Positions 27,548-37,320 are shown, numbered from the stretch's first letter. The stretch is 64,000 bases of DNA from Nemertoderma westbladi (GCA_032718475.1 JAUCBJ010009146.1:1-64000), one strand, 5' to 3'. Numbers and translations: made by a program. Notes: generated by a model not told the origin, from the sequence alone.

Positions 27548-29002
27548 TCAAAAGAACTTTTTATTAGAAATATCTTTGCTGGTTTTATAGACGTAGAAAG
27601 CGATAAAACCGGAGAGTTGGAGGACGATGAAAAGGATGAAATAAAACTGAGACAGACAGTCGGGAGGGTCTGGGACCGGGCAGCGAGGGGCCGGCTTGTT
27701 AACCAGTCTGGAGACCTCCTGTCTCAGTTGCGAGATCCAATCCCTGAGCTCGGCGTCCGGAGCCGTCCCGGACGCCGGACGCTCGGTGACCGAACGCTGT
27801 TGGACGTCCCGGATGTTATTGGATTTCGTTTGGACGTCCAGAACGACGGATCTAATCTCCTTGACCCACTGGACCAGGTCGTTCTGATTACGGAGCATCG
27901 CCTCCACCTCGTGGCGTTGTATCCCGGACACACCGCCGGACACCTCCAGTAACCGAGCCTGCTGCCCCCGGATGGCGTCCAGCTTCTCTCCGACCTCGGA
28001 AATCGACCCGAACAACCGCGATTGCCCGTTAAAGATCTGCCCGAGTTGCCTCTCCGTCCGATCTTCGAACTCTCCTTCATCTTCCCGGAAACGTTCCGGA
28101 TTTTTCTCTCGGAATTCGTCTTTCTGTTTCTGCAACTTCTCTTGGTAACCTTCGAATTCCTCCTGGTATTTTTTCTCTTCGCGCTCTGTAATATCTTCGG
28201 ATCCTTTATTAGGAGGTTTATAATCCGCGGATTTAATTAAACTCGTCGTTAAGAATGAGAAAACATCGTGATCGTCTGCTAAACCGCCGGTAGCCGCGGA
28301 AATACCGAAATATCCGTCGCTCGGAAGTTGGACTTCCTTTACTCGGAAGCACAACTCCCAATGCGGGGGCCCGTCGGACAACCCGTTGTGGGTCCAAACC
28401 GAAAGGAAGTTGTCGAGGTACTCGACTCGGAGTTTAACCGGATACGGTTTGTTCCGGTAATCTACCGTGCAGGGCCCTCCTGTGAGGGAAGCGGAGCCGT
28501 CCGTAGCGGAATCGTATAGGCGCGTGCCGTCGTTAACGATCGCGAGAATACTGGGGTTGTTACCCCGGCGGTCGTTATCGTACGAGTCCATAAAGACGGC
28601 GAGGCCGCGCCATTTATCGGAGGATCCGAATACAGGGCCTTCCGTTCCCGGGGACGCGGTGTACCACAGCGCGAGTCCATCCGCCCCGACCCGCCCCCGG
28701 CCGCTCACCCGGAAGGCGAGTTCAACCTCCCACCACGCGGATATATTGTAGGGGTTTTTGTTCCAGACGAATCCGCGCTGTGAGCGCAGACTCGGGGCCA
28801 CACGTATGGATTCCGAGGTGGGTATCGCGTGGCCCCCGTGCGTCCAGAAAGGAATTTTATTGTCTTTTAGGATCAGGTTGGGGCCCTTAAAGCTGAATTT
28901 GTATTCGAAACGTCTGTGAACGTCCTGAACATTGACAGCGCTCAAGGCGGGGAATATTAAATTAATAAACGGCAGAAGATAAATAAAAGAAGGTAGATAC
29001 AT
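27548..29002 (-). CDS. LMAN1: ERGIC-53 / LMAN1, mannose-binding cargo receptor, intronless
   Basis: 484 residues from ATG at 29002 to TGA. Residues 1-22 are a hydrophobic signal peptide (MYLPSFIYLLPFINLIF). The L-type lectin domain spans about 31-257: DGLALWY, the Ca2+/mannose loop DSYDNDRRGNNP (139-150), a disulfide pair Cys178/Cys218 and DDHD (243-246). A Glu/Lys/Gln-rich coiled coil follows (about 270-435), then Cys441 and Cys449, in the position of the oligomerising cysteines of the family, a membrane helix (about 452-472) and a short tail ending KKFF. In the family, the terminal KKFF combines COPI retrieval (KK) with COPII export (FF), so the protein should cycle between ER and ERGIC carrying glycoproteins. 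Length and layout match full-length LMAN1. In vertebrates the gene has many introns; here it is one exon, so it is a retrocopy or a lineage with intron loss. All key residues are kept, which argues for function. The codons for Asn-Lys just before the end create an AATAAA. Confidence 0.93.
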   Translation of the reverse strand: MYLPSFIYLLPFINLIFPALSAVNVQDVHRRFEYKFSFKGPNLILKDNKIPFWTHGGHAIPTSESIRVAPSLRSQRGFVWNKNPYNISAWWEVELAFRVSGRGRVGADGLALWYTASPGTEGPVFGSSDKWRGLAVFMDSYDNDRRGNNPSILAIVNDGTRLYDSATDGSASLTGGPCTVDYRNKPYPVKLRVEYLDNFLSVWTHNGLSDGPPHWELCFRVKEVQLPSDGYFGISAATGGLADDHDVFSFLTTSLIKSADYKPPNKGSEDITEREEKKYQEEFEGYQEKLQKQKDEFREKNPERFREDEGEFEDRTERQLGQIFNGQSRLFGSISEVGEKLDAIRGQQARLLEVSGGVSGIQRHEVEAMLRNQNDLVQWVKEIRSVVLDVQTKSNNIRDVQQRSVTERPASGTAPDAELRDWISQLRQEVSRLVNKPAPRCPVPDPPDCLSQFYFILFIVLQLSGFIAFYVYKTSKDISNKKFF

Positions 29003-29327
29003 CGCGTAACTCAGTATTTCCAATTTCTGTAGGCCTATACCAGTATACTGCTACAGTGCTCTATCAGTCTATGCCTGTATGCTGCTGTGTGCTAGTATGT
29101 AGGCCTACACAGCTACAGTCTTACCGTACCGGTACCTGTCTGAAGTCTGGCAGTCAGGTTTTAGACCCGTACAGCAGTAGGCAGGGAAGAGGGGACTGCA
29201 GGACTGCTGGCAGCTAGAGCAATAGGTACTGCAATAGGCTGATAGGCAAGTTGAGTTGAGTGTTAAGTCTGCTCTTCTCAGCTTCTGAAATACTACAGTA
29301 CTACAGACTGTCTGACTCACTGACTGT
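29003..29327. other. Upstream region of the lectin gene
   Basis: Lies between the LMAN1 start and the 3' tail of the LINE. It contains TAGGCCTA and ACCGGTAC-type words but no promoter element I can support. Confidence 0.4.
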
Positions 29328-29562
29328 GGTATTGGTATTGGTATTGGTTTAATGGTGCTCAAAGTATAACATTAAAAGGAACATTAAAATAACACAATTA
29401 TTAAATAACAACAAACATTACATAAGGAACAATAAGGAACATAAGGAACAATATCAAAACTGAAACTGAAGTTATGTTATTATAAATTTGACGCTATAAA
29501 AATGTTATTATGTATTATAGTTATTACTCAATCAGAATGCTTATAATAAATACATTGCGCAC

Positions 29563-29608
29563 CGGGGATAGCCCCTTAAGGCGAGCCTTGTTTCCGAGAG
29601 GGTCCCCG
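29563..29608 (-). ncRNA. LINE copy 1 3' UTR hairpin
   Basis: On the minus strand an outer stem CGGGGA/TCCCCG encloses a second stem, a GGAAAC bulge and an apical stem AAGG-CTCG-CCTT. LINE copies 2 (39323-39370) and 3 (48841-48885) fold into the same shape with different stem bases. In L2-type elements a 3' stem-loop is recognised by the element's reverse transcriptase; that role is inferred here. Confidence 0.7.
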
Positions 29609-30061
29609 TGGTTAGTTCAATGGGTAAATTATACAGTATAATAAAGATTCGGCGTCATGTATAAAACAATAAAAAAAAATAAATAAATGAGGTTTCAGGT
29701 GCATGAATAATTAAAATATTACATTCTTTAGAACTATGATAAGTATTAAAAAAAAAAAAATAGTTTATTAATATTTACATTAATGCATAAAATTTTTAAA
29801 AAGCCATCCTCATGTGCGTACGTAGATTAAAATATTTGGTAAAATTTACCATTGAAGTGTAGTAGCTTCAGTAAAAATTAAAATCAGTATTTCTCCCCTT
29901 AAATATCTCTCGCAAAATAAAAAATGGGGATGCTTTGTACAAAAATTAAAACTTGTTATGATTAGTTATTTTAGAGTTTTGAGATGTAATAGATCATTAA
30001 TAGTATAAAAAAAATTAAACGCTAATAATTAGTAAAAAGTATAATTAAAATCAGTGAATTG

Positions 30062-32914
30062 TCAATCGAGCGAGCGTAGGTAATGCGATTTTACTGCATG
30101 TTTGAATGCCTCGACAGATACTGACTCGGTTACGTGGCGCGGCAGGCTATTCCAGATCGCTGGGCCCTTATAGTCAAAGGAGAGCTGGCCAAATGCGGTG
30201 TTTTTCTGTGGGATGACCGCTTTAGTTTGGGGGGCGCGCGTGTCACGTGTGGATGAGGAGAAGTCCACCATTTCCTGTATATAGCTCGGGGTGACGTTAT
30301 GGTGAGTTTTGTACATGATAGTTGCCAGGTTTTGTTTAATTCGTAGTTTAATGGGTAGCCAGTTAATTTCTCGAAAGTGTGAATTGTCGATGTGGGTGCG
30401 ATTGTCCAGTCCCAGGCAATACCGGATACATTTCCGTTGTAGGGCCTCCAGTTTGTTTCTCCATAGGATACTAATAGATTGGAACCACACTGGTGATGCA
30501 TAGTCCATTAGTGGTTGTATTAATGCATTGCATAGTAGGCGGCGTGTATTGTAGTCTAGTACACCGGCAAATCGCCACAGGAACTTTAACCGAGAGTTGC
30601 CTTTCTTTATTATTGTTGCAACCATCGATTCACTGTTTAGAGTTTTATCTAATTTGCAACCGAGGTAGTTGACCGAGTCCCTGTTCGCTATTGCTTTCCC
30701 ATTGCATGTCACATTTAGTGGTTCGTTTATGGCTAAACGTTGTGCTGTTCCAAATAGGATACTTTCGGTTTTACCTAAATGGAGAGTTAGGCGGTTGTCT
30801 ATGAGCCATGCTTGGGTGCATTCTAGATTCCGTGTTAGTGATTCCGATATGGTTCTTGAGTCTGAGCCAGGGACTAAGTGCGATATGTCGTCTGCGAACA
30901 TCGGGGTGGGGCAATCAACGGCTTGGTCCGAGTCATTGGTGTGTGAGAGGAAAAGTAGGATCGCTAAGAGAGTTCCTTGTGGTAAACCGTCATCCAGCGT
31001 GCGTTGATCTGAGTCAACCCCCTGTATGGTTACAACTTGGGATCTGCTTGATAGATAGGATTCAAGCCACGCTATTGCTTTGTTGTCAAAGCCCATGTAT
31101 TTCAGTTTCATCAATAGTATGTTGCGATTCACCGTATCATAAGCTTTCTTGAGGTCTATTAACACCATCCCTGTTAACTGGCCACCATCTGCTGCTGATC
31201 GGATGACAGTGTCTATAAATATCAAGCATGTTTCCGTTGAATAGCCTTTACGAAAGGCACTTTGAAGTGCAGATATGATAGAGTTTGATATCAAGTAATG
31301 GTACATCTGATCGTAGATTACTTTTTCTATAATCTTGGAGAGAATAGGTAGTAGAGACACTGGTCTGAAGTTTTCACGTTGAGTTTGTGTGCCCCTTTTA
31401 TAGATTGGTGCCACTTTGGCTAGTTTCATAGCTGAGGGAAATTTACATGTTGTTATGGAGATATTTATAATGTGAGTAATTGCTTTTGTCAGCTCAGTGG
31501 AACAGTCCTTATATATTTTTGCTGGTATACCATCAATGCCGGGACTTTTATCGGGATTAAGGTCGCATAAGATACGAGAAACCACATCCTCTTCAGTTTG
31601 TTTTAGAGTAAAGCTATCTTTAGTTATTCCCTTAGATTCATAGTATCTGGCAACTGCAGCCTCACCAAAGCGACCTGTAGGTGGCGGTAATTGGGTTTCC
31701 AATTCATTAGCAACACCAGTGAAGTATTCGTTAAACGCATCAGCTATTTGTCTAGGGTCAGAAACTAGTTCGGTTCCATTATTGATTGTAAGTGGTCCAT
31801 TTGATTGGCCTTTCTTTGATGGTAAGCCGAGGTTTTTGAGGGTCTTCCATAATTGTTTAGAGTTAGTTCTGTTCTCCTTAATTTGTTCTCGTATGTATGT
31901 CTGTTTAGTTTCCTTTATGAGTTTGGTGGTGTCATTCCTGATTCTCTTGTAATTTGTTTCATTTTCTTCAGTGCGATATTTTCTTGCTGTGGTTAAGGCT
32001 TTATTCCTCATAGTTATAGTGTGTAGAAGATTTGGAGTTAGCCAGGGTTCGGTATGAGTTTTGATTCTGATATCCCGTTTCGGTGCTATAGTGTTGAGGA
32101 TATTTAAAATCTCAGAGTTTAGAATGTCCACGGCTTCATCCACGTCATTTATATTGCCAATGTTATTAATTTTACTATTGTTCACAATCATTTCCTTTAG
32201 TTTTGGTATGGAGTAGTCTCTGTATGTTCTAGCTCGGATTATTTTTGGTATGTATTTATGGTTTTTAATTTTCTTCCTGGTGACATATACGATGTAATGA
32301 TCACTAATGCCGACTTCTATTACTCCAGATGCTGTAACTTTATTTTCCAGTGCTGAAGTATAAATGTGATCGATAATGGTAGAAGATATCTCAGTAACAC
32401 GGGTTGGGTCCTTGATTATTTGTTTAAGTCCAGTAGAGGCACAGAATGAGTCAACTATGTTTTTATTGCTTCGGTCATTACTAGATATGTCTGCATTGAC
32501 GTCTCCAAGGATATAAATTTCTTTATGGTTAGATACCGTTCCAATAAAAGATTCTAAGGATTTGAAGAATTGAGTTATAGATGACTCTGGAGGTCGATAT
32601 ACCGATCCAATGAGGATTTCTTTGGTGTAGGGCATAATGAGAGTTCCAAATACCCCTTCAATATCCATTTGATTCAGTGAAATGCAGGCATTAAATACCA
32701 AATCGTCTCTAGTATATATTGCAACCCCTCCCCATCCATTCTCATTTCTATCCTTCCTGGTAATTTTATACCCTATGATTTCGACTTCTTTGTCAGATAC
32801 TGAGTCATCCAACCACGTTTCAGATACAGTTAGTATGTGTATTCGAGTATATAGTAGGATCAGTTTCAGTTCTGTTAGTTTTGGTAATAAACTTCTAACA
32901 TTGAGGTGTAGCAT
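30062..32914 (-). CDS. LINE copy 1 ORF2: endonuclease plus reverse transcriptase
   Basis: 950 residues from the first ATG; if reached by readthrough it would start at 33070 and form one polyprotein with ORF1. Residues 1-220 are an AP-type endonuclease: LHLNVRS (catalytic Asn), SETWLDD (Glu), GDVNAD (Asp/Asn) and SDHY (terminal His). The reverse transcriptase spans about 420-700: FRPVSLLP, QSAFRKGYST, a DLKKAYDTV motif carrying the first Asp, LPQGT, and the catalytic FADD (30887-30898). The block usually reading Y-I-N-D is HTND here. The C-terminal part (RKCIRYCLGL, INWLPIKLRI, GPAIWNSLP) is the usual tail of this LINE group. It nicks genomic DNA and copies the element RNA by target-primed reverse transcription. 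No frameshift or stop was found. Confidence 0.9.
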   Translation of the reverse strand: MLHLNVRSLLPKLTELKLILLYTRIHILTVSETWLDDSVSDKEVEIIGYKITRKDRNENGWGGVAIYTRDDLVFNACISLNQMDIEGVFGTLIMPYTKEILIGSVYRPPESSITQFFKSLESFIGTVSNHKEIYILGDVNADISSNDRSNKNIVDSFCASTGLKQIIKDPTRVTEISSTIIDHIYTSALENKVTASGVIEVGISDHYIVYVTRKKIKNHKYIPKIIRARTYRDYSIPKLKEMIVNNSKINNIGNINDVDEAVDILNSEILNILNTIAPKRDIRIKTHTEPWLTPNLLHTITMRNKALTTARKYRTEENETNYKRIRNDTTKLIKETKQTYIREQIKENRTNSKQLWKTLKNLGLPSKKGQSNGPLTINNGTELVSDPRQIADAFNEYFTGVANELETQLPPPTGRFGEAAVARYYESKGITKDSFTLKQTEEDVVSRILCDLNPDKSPGIDGIPAKIYKDCSTELTKAITHIINISITTCKFPSAMKLAKVAPIYKRGTQTQRENFRPVSLLPILSKIIEKVIYDQMYHYLISNSIISALQSAFRKGYSTETCLIFIDTVIRSAADGGQLTGMVLIDLKKAYDTVNRNILLMKLKYMGFDNKAIAWLESYLSSRSQVVTIQGVDSDQRTLDDGLPQGTLLAILLFLSHTNDSDQAVDCPTPMFADDISHLVPGSDSRTISESLTRNLECTQAWLIDNRLTLHLGKTESILFGTAQRLAINEPLNVTCNGKAIANRDSVNYLGCKLDKTLNSESMVATIIKKGNSRLKFLWRFAGVLDYNTRRLLCNALIQPLMDYASPVWFQSISILWRNKLEALQRKCIRYCLGLDNRTHIDNSHFREINWLPIKLRIKQNLATIMYKTHHNVTPSYIQEMVDFSSSTRDTRAPQTKAVIPQKNTAFGQLSFDYKGPAIWNSLPRHVTESVSVEAFKHAVKSHYLRSLD

Positions 32915-33064
32915 GTGTATTCCTGGTTTTTCGAATATGGGAGTCCATGGGTATATCAGGGTGCCGGTGCTTGGAGGGGGTGAATTTTGGTGTATGTCGT
33001 CAGTTGAGATTGACGGATTGTGATTTTGCTCTGTAGTTTGGTTATGAGTTTGGGTTTGAATGTT

Positions 33065-33076
33065 AGGTAGTCAATC
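33065..33076 (-). promoter_or_regulatory. Candidate stop-codon readthrough site UGA-CUA between ORF1 and ORF2
   Basis: The minus strand reads GAT TGA CTA CCT. After this UGA the same frame stays open for 52 codons up to ATG at 32914 and then through ORF2. UGA followed by CUA is a well-known high-readthrough context in eukaryotes (alphaviruses and several animal genes). The same GAT TGA CTA CCT is present at 45588-45599 in a diverged element. Confidence 0.55.
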
Positions 33077-34171
33077 CATTGTTTCTGCATCTGTTGGAGA
33101 TGGGTGATTGGATGAGCGCCTAGGTAATGAAATTTTTGCGGCGTCACTGATGGCTCCCCTGTATATAACCCAGTTCTTATTAGGTTCGGCAGATTGTTTG
33201 GCCCGGCGTTGTTCGCGAAGTTCATACTGTAGTTTTCGTTCTGACGCCGTGTAGTCAGGGGTGATGTAGACATTTTGGTAGTGTTCTGATTGTCTTAAGT
33301 TTCGAGCACTTCTAAGTAGTTCCATTCGTTTTTCAATGGGCAAGGTTACAACAATAGACTGTGTTCCATTGTTTTTTGGTTTCCCAACTCTTCTTGTTTT
33401 TATGTCTTGTTTAAGTATAATAACGTTTACTGAATTAGCTATATCAGCAATCAATGTCTCATCATCAGTGACCGCAGGTGTAGTTCCACTTACTAGAAGA
33501 TTTCTCTTGCGTTTATTTTGTTCTGATTCCTCATCTTTCAGCATTCTAGCAAGTAGAGCTACATTATTGGAAGGTTCATTTTTGTTTTGTTTCAGGGCCG
33601 CAGCGTAGTTCATTGGTTGTCCACATGGGACAGTGGCTGGTTTCTCCGTTGTTTCTTTAAGTTTCAAGTTTATATCGGATTGGTTAGATTCGATATCCTT
33701 TAACTTATATTCAATATCACTCTGTAAAGAAGCTATTGTTTCACTTGCCAGGTATGTATCTTCCTTTATGCGATGTTCGAGATTGTCAATTTGTTGTTGG
33801 AAATCTAGGAATTGCTGATCGGTTAGAGACTTATGTTTCTCGAGATCTTTGTTAACCTGAGTCAGTTGTTTTCCCATACAACGTCCACAGCGAAAGTCAA
33901 CATGTCCGAAGTCTGTTCCTGATTTGGCTATACATATCATAAATATGTCACAGCTTGTTCCAGAGCAGCCAACTTCTATCTCAGTGTACCCGTCATCGCG
34001 TTTCGATTGAGTTGGTGTTATACCTGTACTGGTCAATGGCTTACCGATTTTCGGATTTGGAGACCCGTTATTTGGTCTTGTAGCCCTAGTAGTAACGCTG
34101 TTTCGGCGGTTGTTATTCCTTTGTATTTCAACATCGTTGGTTCTGTCGTTTCGGTTTCGTTGTGAAGACAT
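33071..34171 (-). CDS. LINE copy 1 ORF1 protein (RNA-binding, gag-like)
   Basis: 366 residues from MSSQRNRNDRT at 34171; an in-frame extension upstream (to 34267) is hydrophobic and unlike ORF1. The N-terminus is basic and Asn-rich. A Cys-rich module follows (CSGTSC, then a C-containing stretch and CGRC), which looks like a zinc-binding PHD/RING-like fold. Next comes a coiled coil (about residues 110-180), then an RRM-like region (RNLLVSG..., later RRVGKP and a basic C-terminal helix EREL-type KLQYELREQRR). This arrangement matches ORF1 proteins of CR1/L2-type LINEs, which bind element RNA and act as chaperones. The frame ends MD-UGA; the next codons CUA CCU continue in the same frame into ORF2. 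Confidence 0.8.
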   Translation of the reverse strand: MSSQRNRNDRTNDVEIQRNNNRRNSVTTRATRPNNGSPNPKIGKPLTSTGITPTQSKRDDGYTEIEVGCSGTSCDIFMICIAKSGTDFGHVDFRCGRCMGKQLTQVNKDLEKHKSLTDQQFLDFQQQIDNLEHRIKEDTYLASETIASLQSDIEYKLKDIESNQSDINLKLKETTEKPATVPCGQPMNYAAALKQNKNEPSNNVALLARMLKDEESEQNKRKRNLLVSGTTPAVTDDETLIADIANSVNVIILKQDIKTRRVGKPKNNGTQSIVVTLPIEKRMELLRSARNLRQSEHYQNVYITPDYTASERKLQYELREQRRAKQSAEPNKNWVIYRGAISDAAKISLPRRSSNHPSPTDAETMD

Positions 34172-34270
34172 TTCACGGTTCTTTATTAAAGTGATTGCCG
34201 AGTAATTTTTATACCAAATACCAATAAACCATATATCAATTATATAATATATAATGTTTATATACAATTA

Positions 34271-34700
34271 TAGGCAGGCAGTTCAGCGCCGTATCGGTAC
34301 TGCAGTACTGGCTGCGGACTGCAGAAAAGAACAAAAATCAACTGTCAACTGTAGTTTGGCTGGTTGGTAGTACCGGAGGTTACAGGGTTACTGTGGTACG
34401 GTCAGACGGTCAAGGCCTACTACAGTCAGACAGTACTAGACAGCTAGAAGACTTCTAGTCTTCTAGTTATAGTACTGTAGTACCGGTACTGCAGTACTGT
34501 AGTAGGCCTAGGCGGTAGGCCTTGGGTACGGTCTGACGGTAGTCCCTACCGGTACTAAATTAATAAATAAAATGTGGCTCTAATCACTAATGGGCCACCA
34601 TACTGCAGTACAGTAGTAGTACTACTGTCTGACTGTACTAGTAAGAGTAACCATACAGTCCCAATCCCAATAAGCATTAACTTGGTCGCGGTGCGATGTA
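34271..34700. other. No gene seen; CAGTACTG and ACCGGTAC-rich spacer
   Basis: Dense in short self-complementary words (GCAGTACTG, TAGGCCTA, ACCGGTACT) with no coding signal. Confidence 0.5.
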
Positions 34701-34814
34701 GGGATTAGGCTGTTAGGGGCGCGTCGCGTTTAACGCACAGACTCAGGCGTTGATCGATATCCTGATATCAGGTCAACCAACCTTGACGCCGAGTCTTACG
34801 CTAAACGTGCTCCT

Positions 34815-35175
34815 ATGACCATTCTCGACAGTCAGGCAGCTCGAGGCTGCGGAAGATGAGAAGAAGCGGTTTTACGCGGCTGCTGTAGCAGCTCGTCACG
34901 GCGACTTCTCACCTTTCGTGGCTTCGTCTGTTCGTGTGACGGCACCGCAGGCGAACATGCTGCTCCGCATTATCGCCACCAAACTTCACAGCTCCTGGCT
35001 GCCTGGGGTAAACCCTACGCCACCGTCATGGGATGGGTCCCCACGCGAGTGCAGTTCGCCATTGTCCGCGTTACGTCCCACTGCCTGCGTTGATCTCGCA
35101 CGAGGTGGCGTAGCGGTCTGGGATTTGAGGACGGAGCCGGTCTTCCAACATTGGCCATGCAGCCATGTAAATAAA
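34815..35175 (+). pseudogene. Degraded retroelement reverse-transcriptase C-terminus
   Basis: GC-rich island in AT-rich surroundings. Read across one frameshift (near 35000) and one in-frame TGA (near 35092) it encodes a pattern typical of the C-terminal end of some invertebrate retroelement polyproteins: EAAEDEKKRFYAAAVAARHG, a middle block PQANMLLRIIATKL, then KPYATVMGWV and RWRSGLGFEDGAGLPT. No catalytic domain is included. I recognise the pattern but cannot name the clade. Confidence 0.45.
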
Positions 35176-35359
35176 ACTGTAAATAATATATTGTTGGACT
35201 TTTCCCGCTCCTACCTAAAAGTTTTTTTTTTTTTTAAAGTATGACAGTATGATTGCTTCCTGGTGGTGGGTATTAGAGCCATTGTTTGTTTTGTGTTTTA
35301 TATTGTTTGTATATGTTTGTTGTAATAATATACACTTAATTAATAAAAAAAAAATTAAC

Positions 35360-35515
35360 TTGGTCGTTTTGGCGGCCAAAATGACCAAAATCGCCAAAAA
35401 ATGGGGTACCTATAACTTTTCGCCGTATCCTTATCCGTATGCATTTGCCGTATGCATTTGCCGTATCCACATGCACATATGCGTTAGGTATGGCCGTATG
35501 GCAGTATGGTATAGT
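35360..35515. repeat. Dispersed repeat with CGCCGTATCC / GTATGCATTTGCC (copy 1)
   Basis: Contains TGGTCGTTTTGGCG, then AACTTTTCGCCGTATCC and repeated CCGTATGCATTTG. An inverted, diverged copy is at 42205-42350. Element type unknown. Confidence 0.6.
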
Positions 35516-35967
35516 ACACATCTGTCATAGGGCTGGATTACTAATATTTATATTACACAGCTCCTCACATCAATGTAGGGTATATTATATTAACACATAC
35601 ATATGTTGTGTTGGGAAAGGGGGGGGGGGGGGGGGGTGTAATTCATCATACATCATCTGATTTATTCACAGGTTATTGTTAGGTCCAGTACTGCAGTAAA
35701 GTAAAGCTGTAGAATTTTAAAACAATCGCTGATTTACATTTTTCACTGTTGTAATTTATAAATATTTAAACATCTACCTATCAGTCTATAGTGGGCAAAG
35801 AACATATACAGTATATTTCTGTATTTAATTGTACATGTGATCATATTATACAAAAATATATTATGCCGATGTACTGTTAATATTACATAACTAAAATCTG
35901 CAATTTGGGTACCGGTACCTCGGACCAGAAGGCAGTATAATGCTGTAATGCCAGACAGGTAGGCCTA
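35516..35967. other. No gene seen; includes a G-homopolymer run
   Basis: AT-rich spacer with a run of about 18 G at 35618-35636. No coding signal. Confidence 0.5.
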
Positions 35968-35975
35968 CTTAAAAG

Positions 35976-36604
35976 CAGGGCTGGCAAAGTAGGTTTTTGT
36001 AAACCTAGGTTTTTGTCGATTTTTGTCAAAAACCTAAACTTTGAAAAAAGCCTAAAACTAGGTTTTTAGGTTTTTGATCACAAAAAAGAGCCAAATTGCT
36101 TGTATTTTGAAAATTTCTGATGACAAAAATATTTTGGTTTTATGCATGATACCCACAGACTAAAGTCTTTTGAGTTACTGTCTTTAACTAAGCCGACAAT
36201 AAAACCTCACTGCTGCACTGCTCGCAGCTGGAATGACTAATAGGCCTACTGTAATATTACCCTACCCGGTCCCCTTTTTAAAACAAAAATCAAATCGATT
36301 ATTTTAATATATTCAGATATTGTAGACTTACTACAGGTATCTACTGAACTACCAGTGCTGTATAAAATATAATCTTGAACAATTGCGGCCCCATATAAAT
36401 TATCTAACCATAAACGAATGAACTGATGAACCAATCAAGCTCAGGCAGTCAGGTCAATCTAATCAATCAATATGCAAATACAGCCTGAGAGAAATACTAC
36501 AAAAACCTAGAAATAACATTCAAAAGCTGCAAAAACCTAACAAGAACCTAAAACCTAATTTTTGTTTTGAAAAACCTACTGACCTAAGGTTTTTGCCAGC
36601 CCTG
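35976..36604. mobile_element. hAT-type MITE, 629 bp, with 8-bp target duplication
   Basis: Terminal inverted repeats are CAGGGCTGGCAAA (35976-35988) and its exact reverse complement (36592-36604). The 8-bp CTTAAAAG flanks both ends (35968-35975 and 36605-36612). TIRs starting CAGGG with an 8-bp duplication are the hAT superfamily signature. The inside has many AGGTTTTT/AAAAACCT subterminal repeats, typical transposase-binding sites, and no transposase frame, so it is non-autonomous. The exact duplication implies a fairly recent insertion. Confidence 0.93.
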
Positions 36605-36612
36605 CTTAAAAG

Positions 36613-37320
36613 TGATATGATTTAAAGAGTGCCGCTGCCGCTACCTAATGGCAAATAAACATTGTAGGACCAGGTTGAGTGACAGATGATGTCCTTCAGC
36701 CCCGGGATGCGCCACAGCGCTTGTTTTATTGTACTAACTGACACTGGCCGCCCGGTTGGACTTAGATTAATTACTGGCACCCGGTTGCACTCGCAGACAC
36801 ATGGTTTGACTAACTGGCACTAGGTTGGACTTGTAGGCACTTGGCTGCATATGGTTAACTATATAATGGCCCCGAAACAGCGAAAGTAAAGGTATATTAT
36901 ATGGGCAGTGATTTTTTATGTCCTTTTATTTGACTTTTTTGTCCTCCTTTTTTTACGAATTGTGCATAATGACTTTTGTTGTCCCTTTAATGACTTTTGT
37001 TGCCCTTTTAATGACTTTTTATGTATGTATTTCTTCAAACTGTCAGACTGCTGATTTCTGGACTGTCAGACAGTTGATTTCAACATCCCTATGCCAAAAC
37101 ATTCAAAATTTGTTGATTTCTGGTCTGTCGGACAGTTGGTTTCACTATGCCTGTGCCAAAACATATTCCATGATTCCATGATTTATAGACTATGAGATAG
37201 ATTTCCATATGCGCCTGTGGTAAAAGACTCTAAATTTAATAGTTTGTGGTTGTTGTCGATAATCGATTACCACATGACGTAGCAAAACACTCATTTTATA
37301 GCCAAAAACAATTACCAATT
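36613..37320. other. No gene; two weak internal repeats
   Basis: 36945-37025 repeats TGACTTTTGTTG and similar about three times. 37030-37215 holds diverged ~68-bp repeats around CTGTCRGACAGTTG and ATGCC..TGCCAAAACAT. Nothing else is supported. Confidence 0.5.

Larger units (their letters stand above)
29328..34270 (-). mobile_element. LINE copy 1: CR1/L2-like non-LTR retrotransposon, apparently intact
   Basis: Reading on the minus strand: ORF1 (34171-33071), an in-frame UGA, ORF2 with endonuclease and reverse transcriptase (to 30062), a ~0.7 kb 3' UTR with a hairpin (29608-29563), and a short microsatellite tail of three AATACC units ending near 29328. No LTRs, no RNase H domain and a microsatellite-type tail fit the CR1/L2 group of the Jockey superfamily. 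The 5' border is not defined; sequence unlike the rest begins at about 34270. Both frames are uninterrupted and catalytic motifs are present, so this copy may be competent. Confidence 0.85.

Noticed and set aside
27542-28751. Plus-strand frames opposite LMAN1
   Set aside because: Antisense shadows; the minus-strand frame is a recognisable protein family.
29021-29023. TTG as an upstream start of the lectin gene
   Set aside because: ATG at 29002 starts directly at a proper signal peptide; the seven upstream codons add nothing typical of the family.
35618-35636. Poly-G run as a possible regulatory tract
   Set aside because: Simple homopolymer; nothing links it to a gene.
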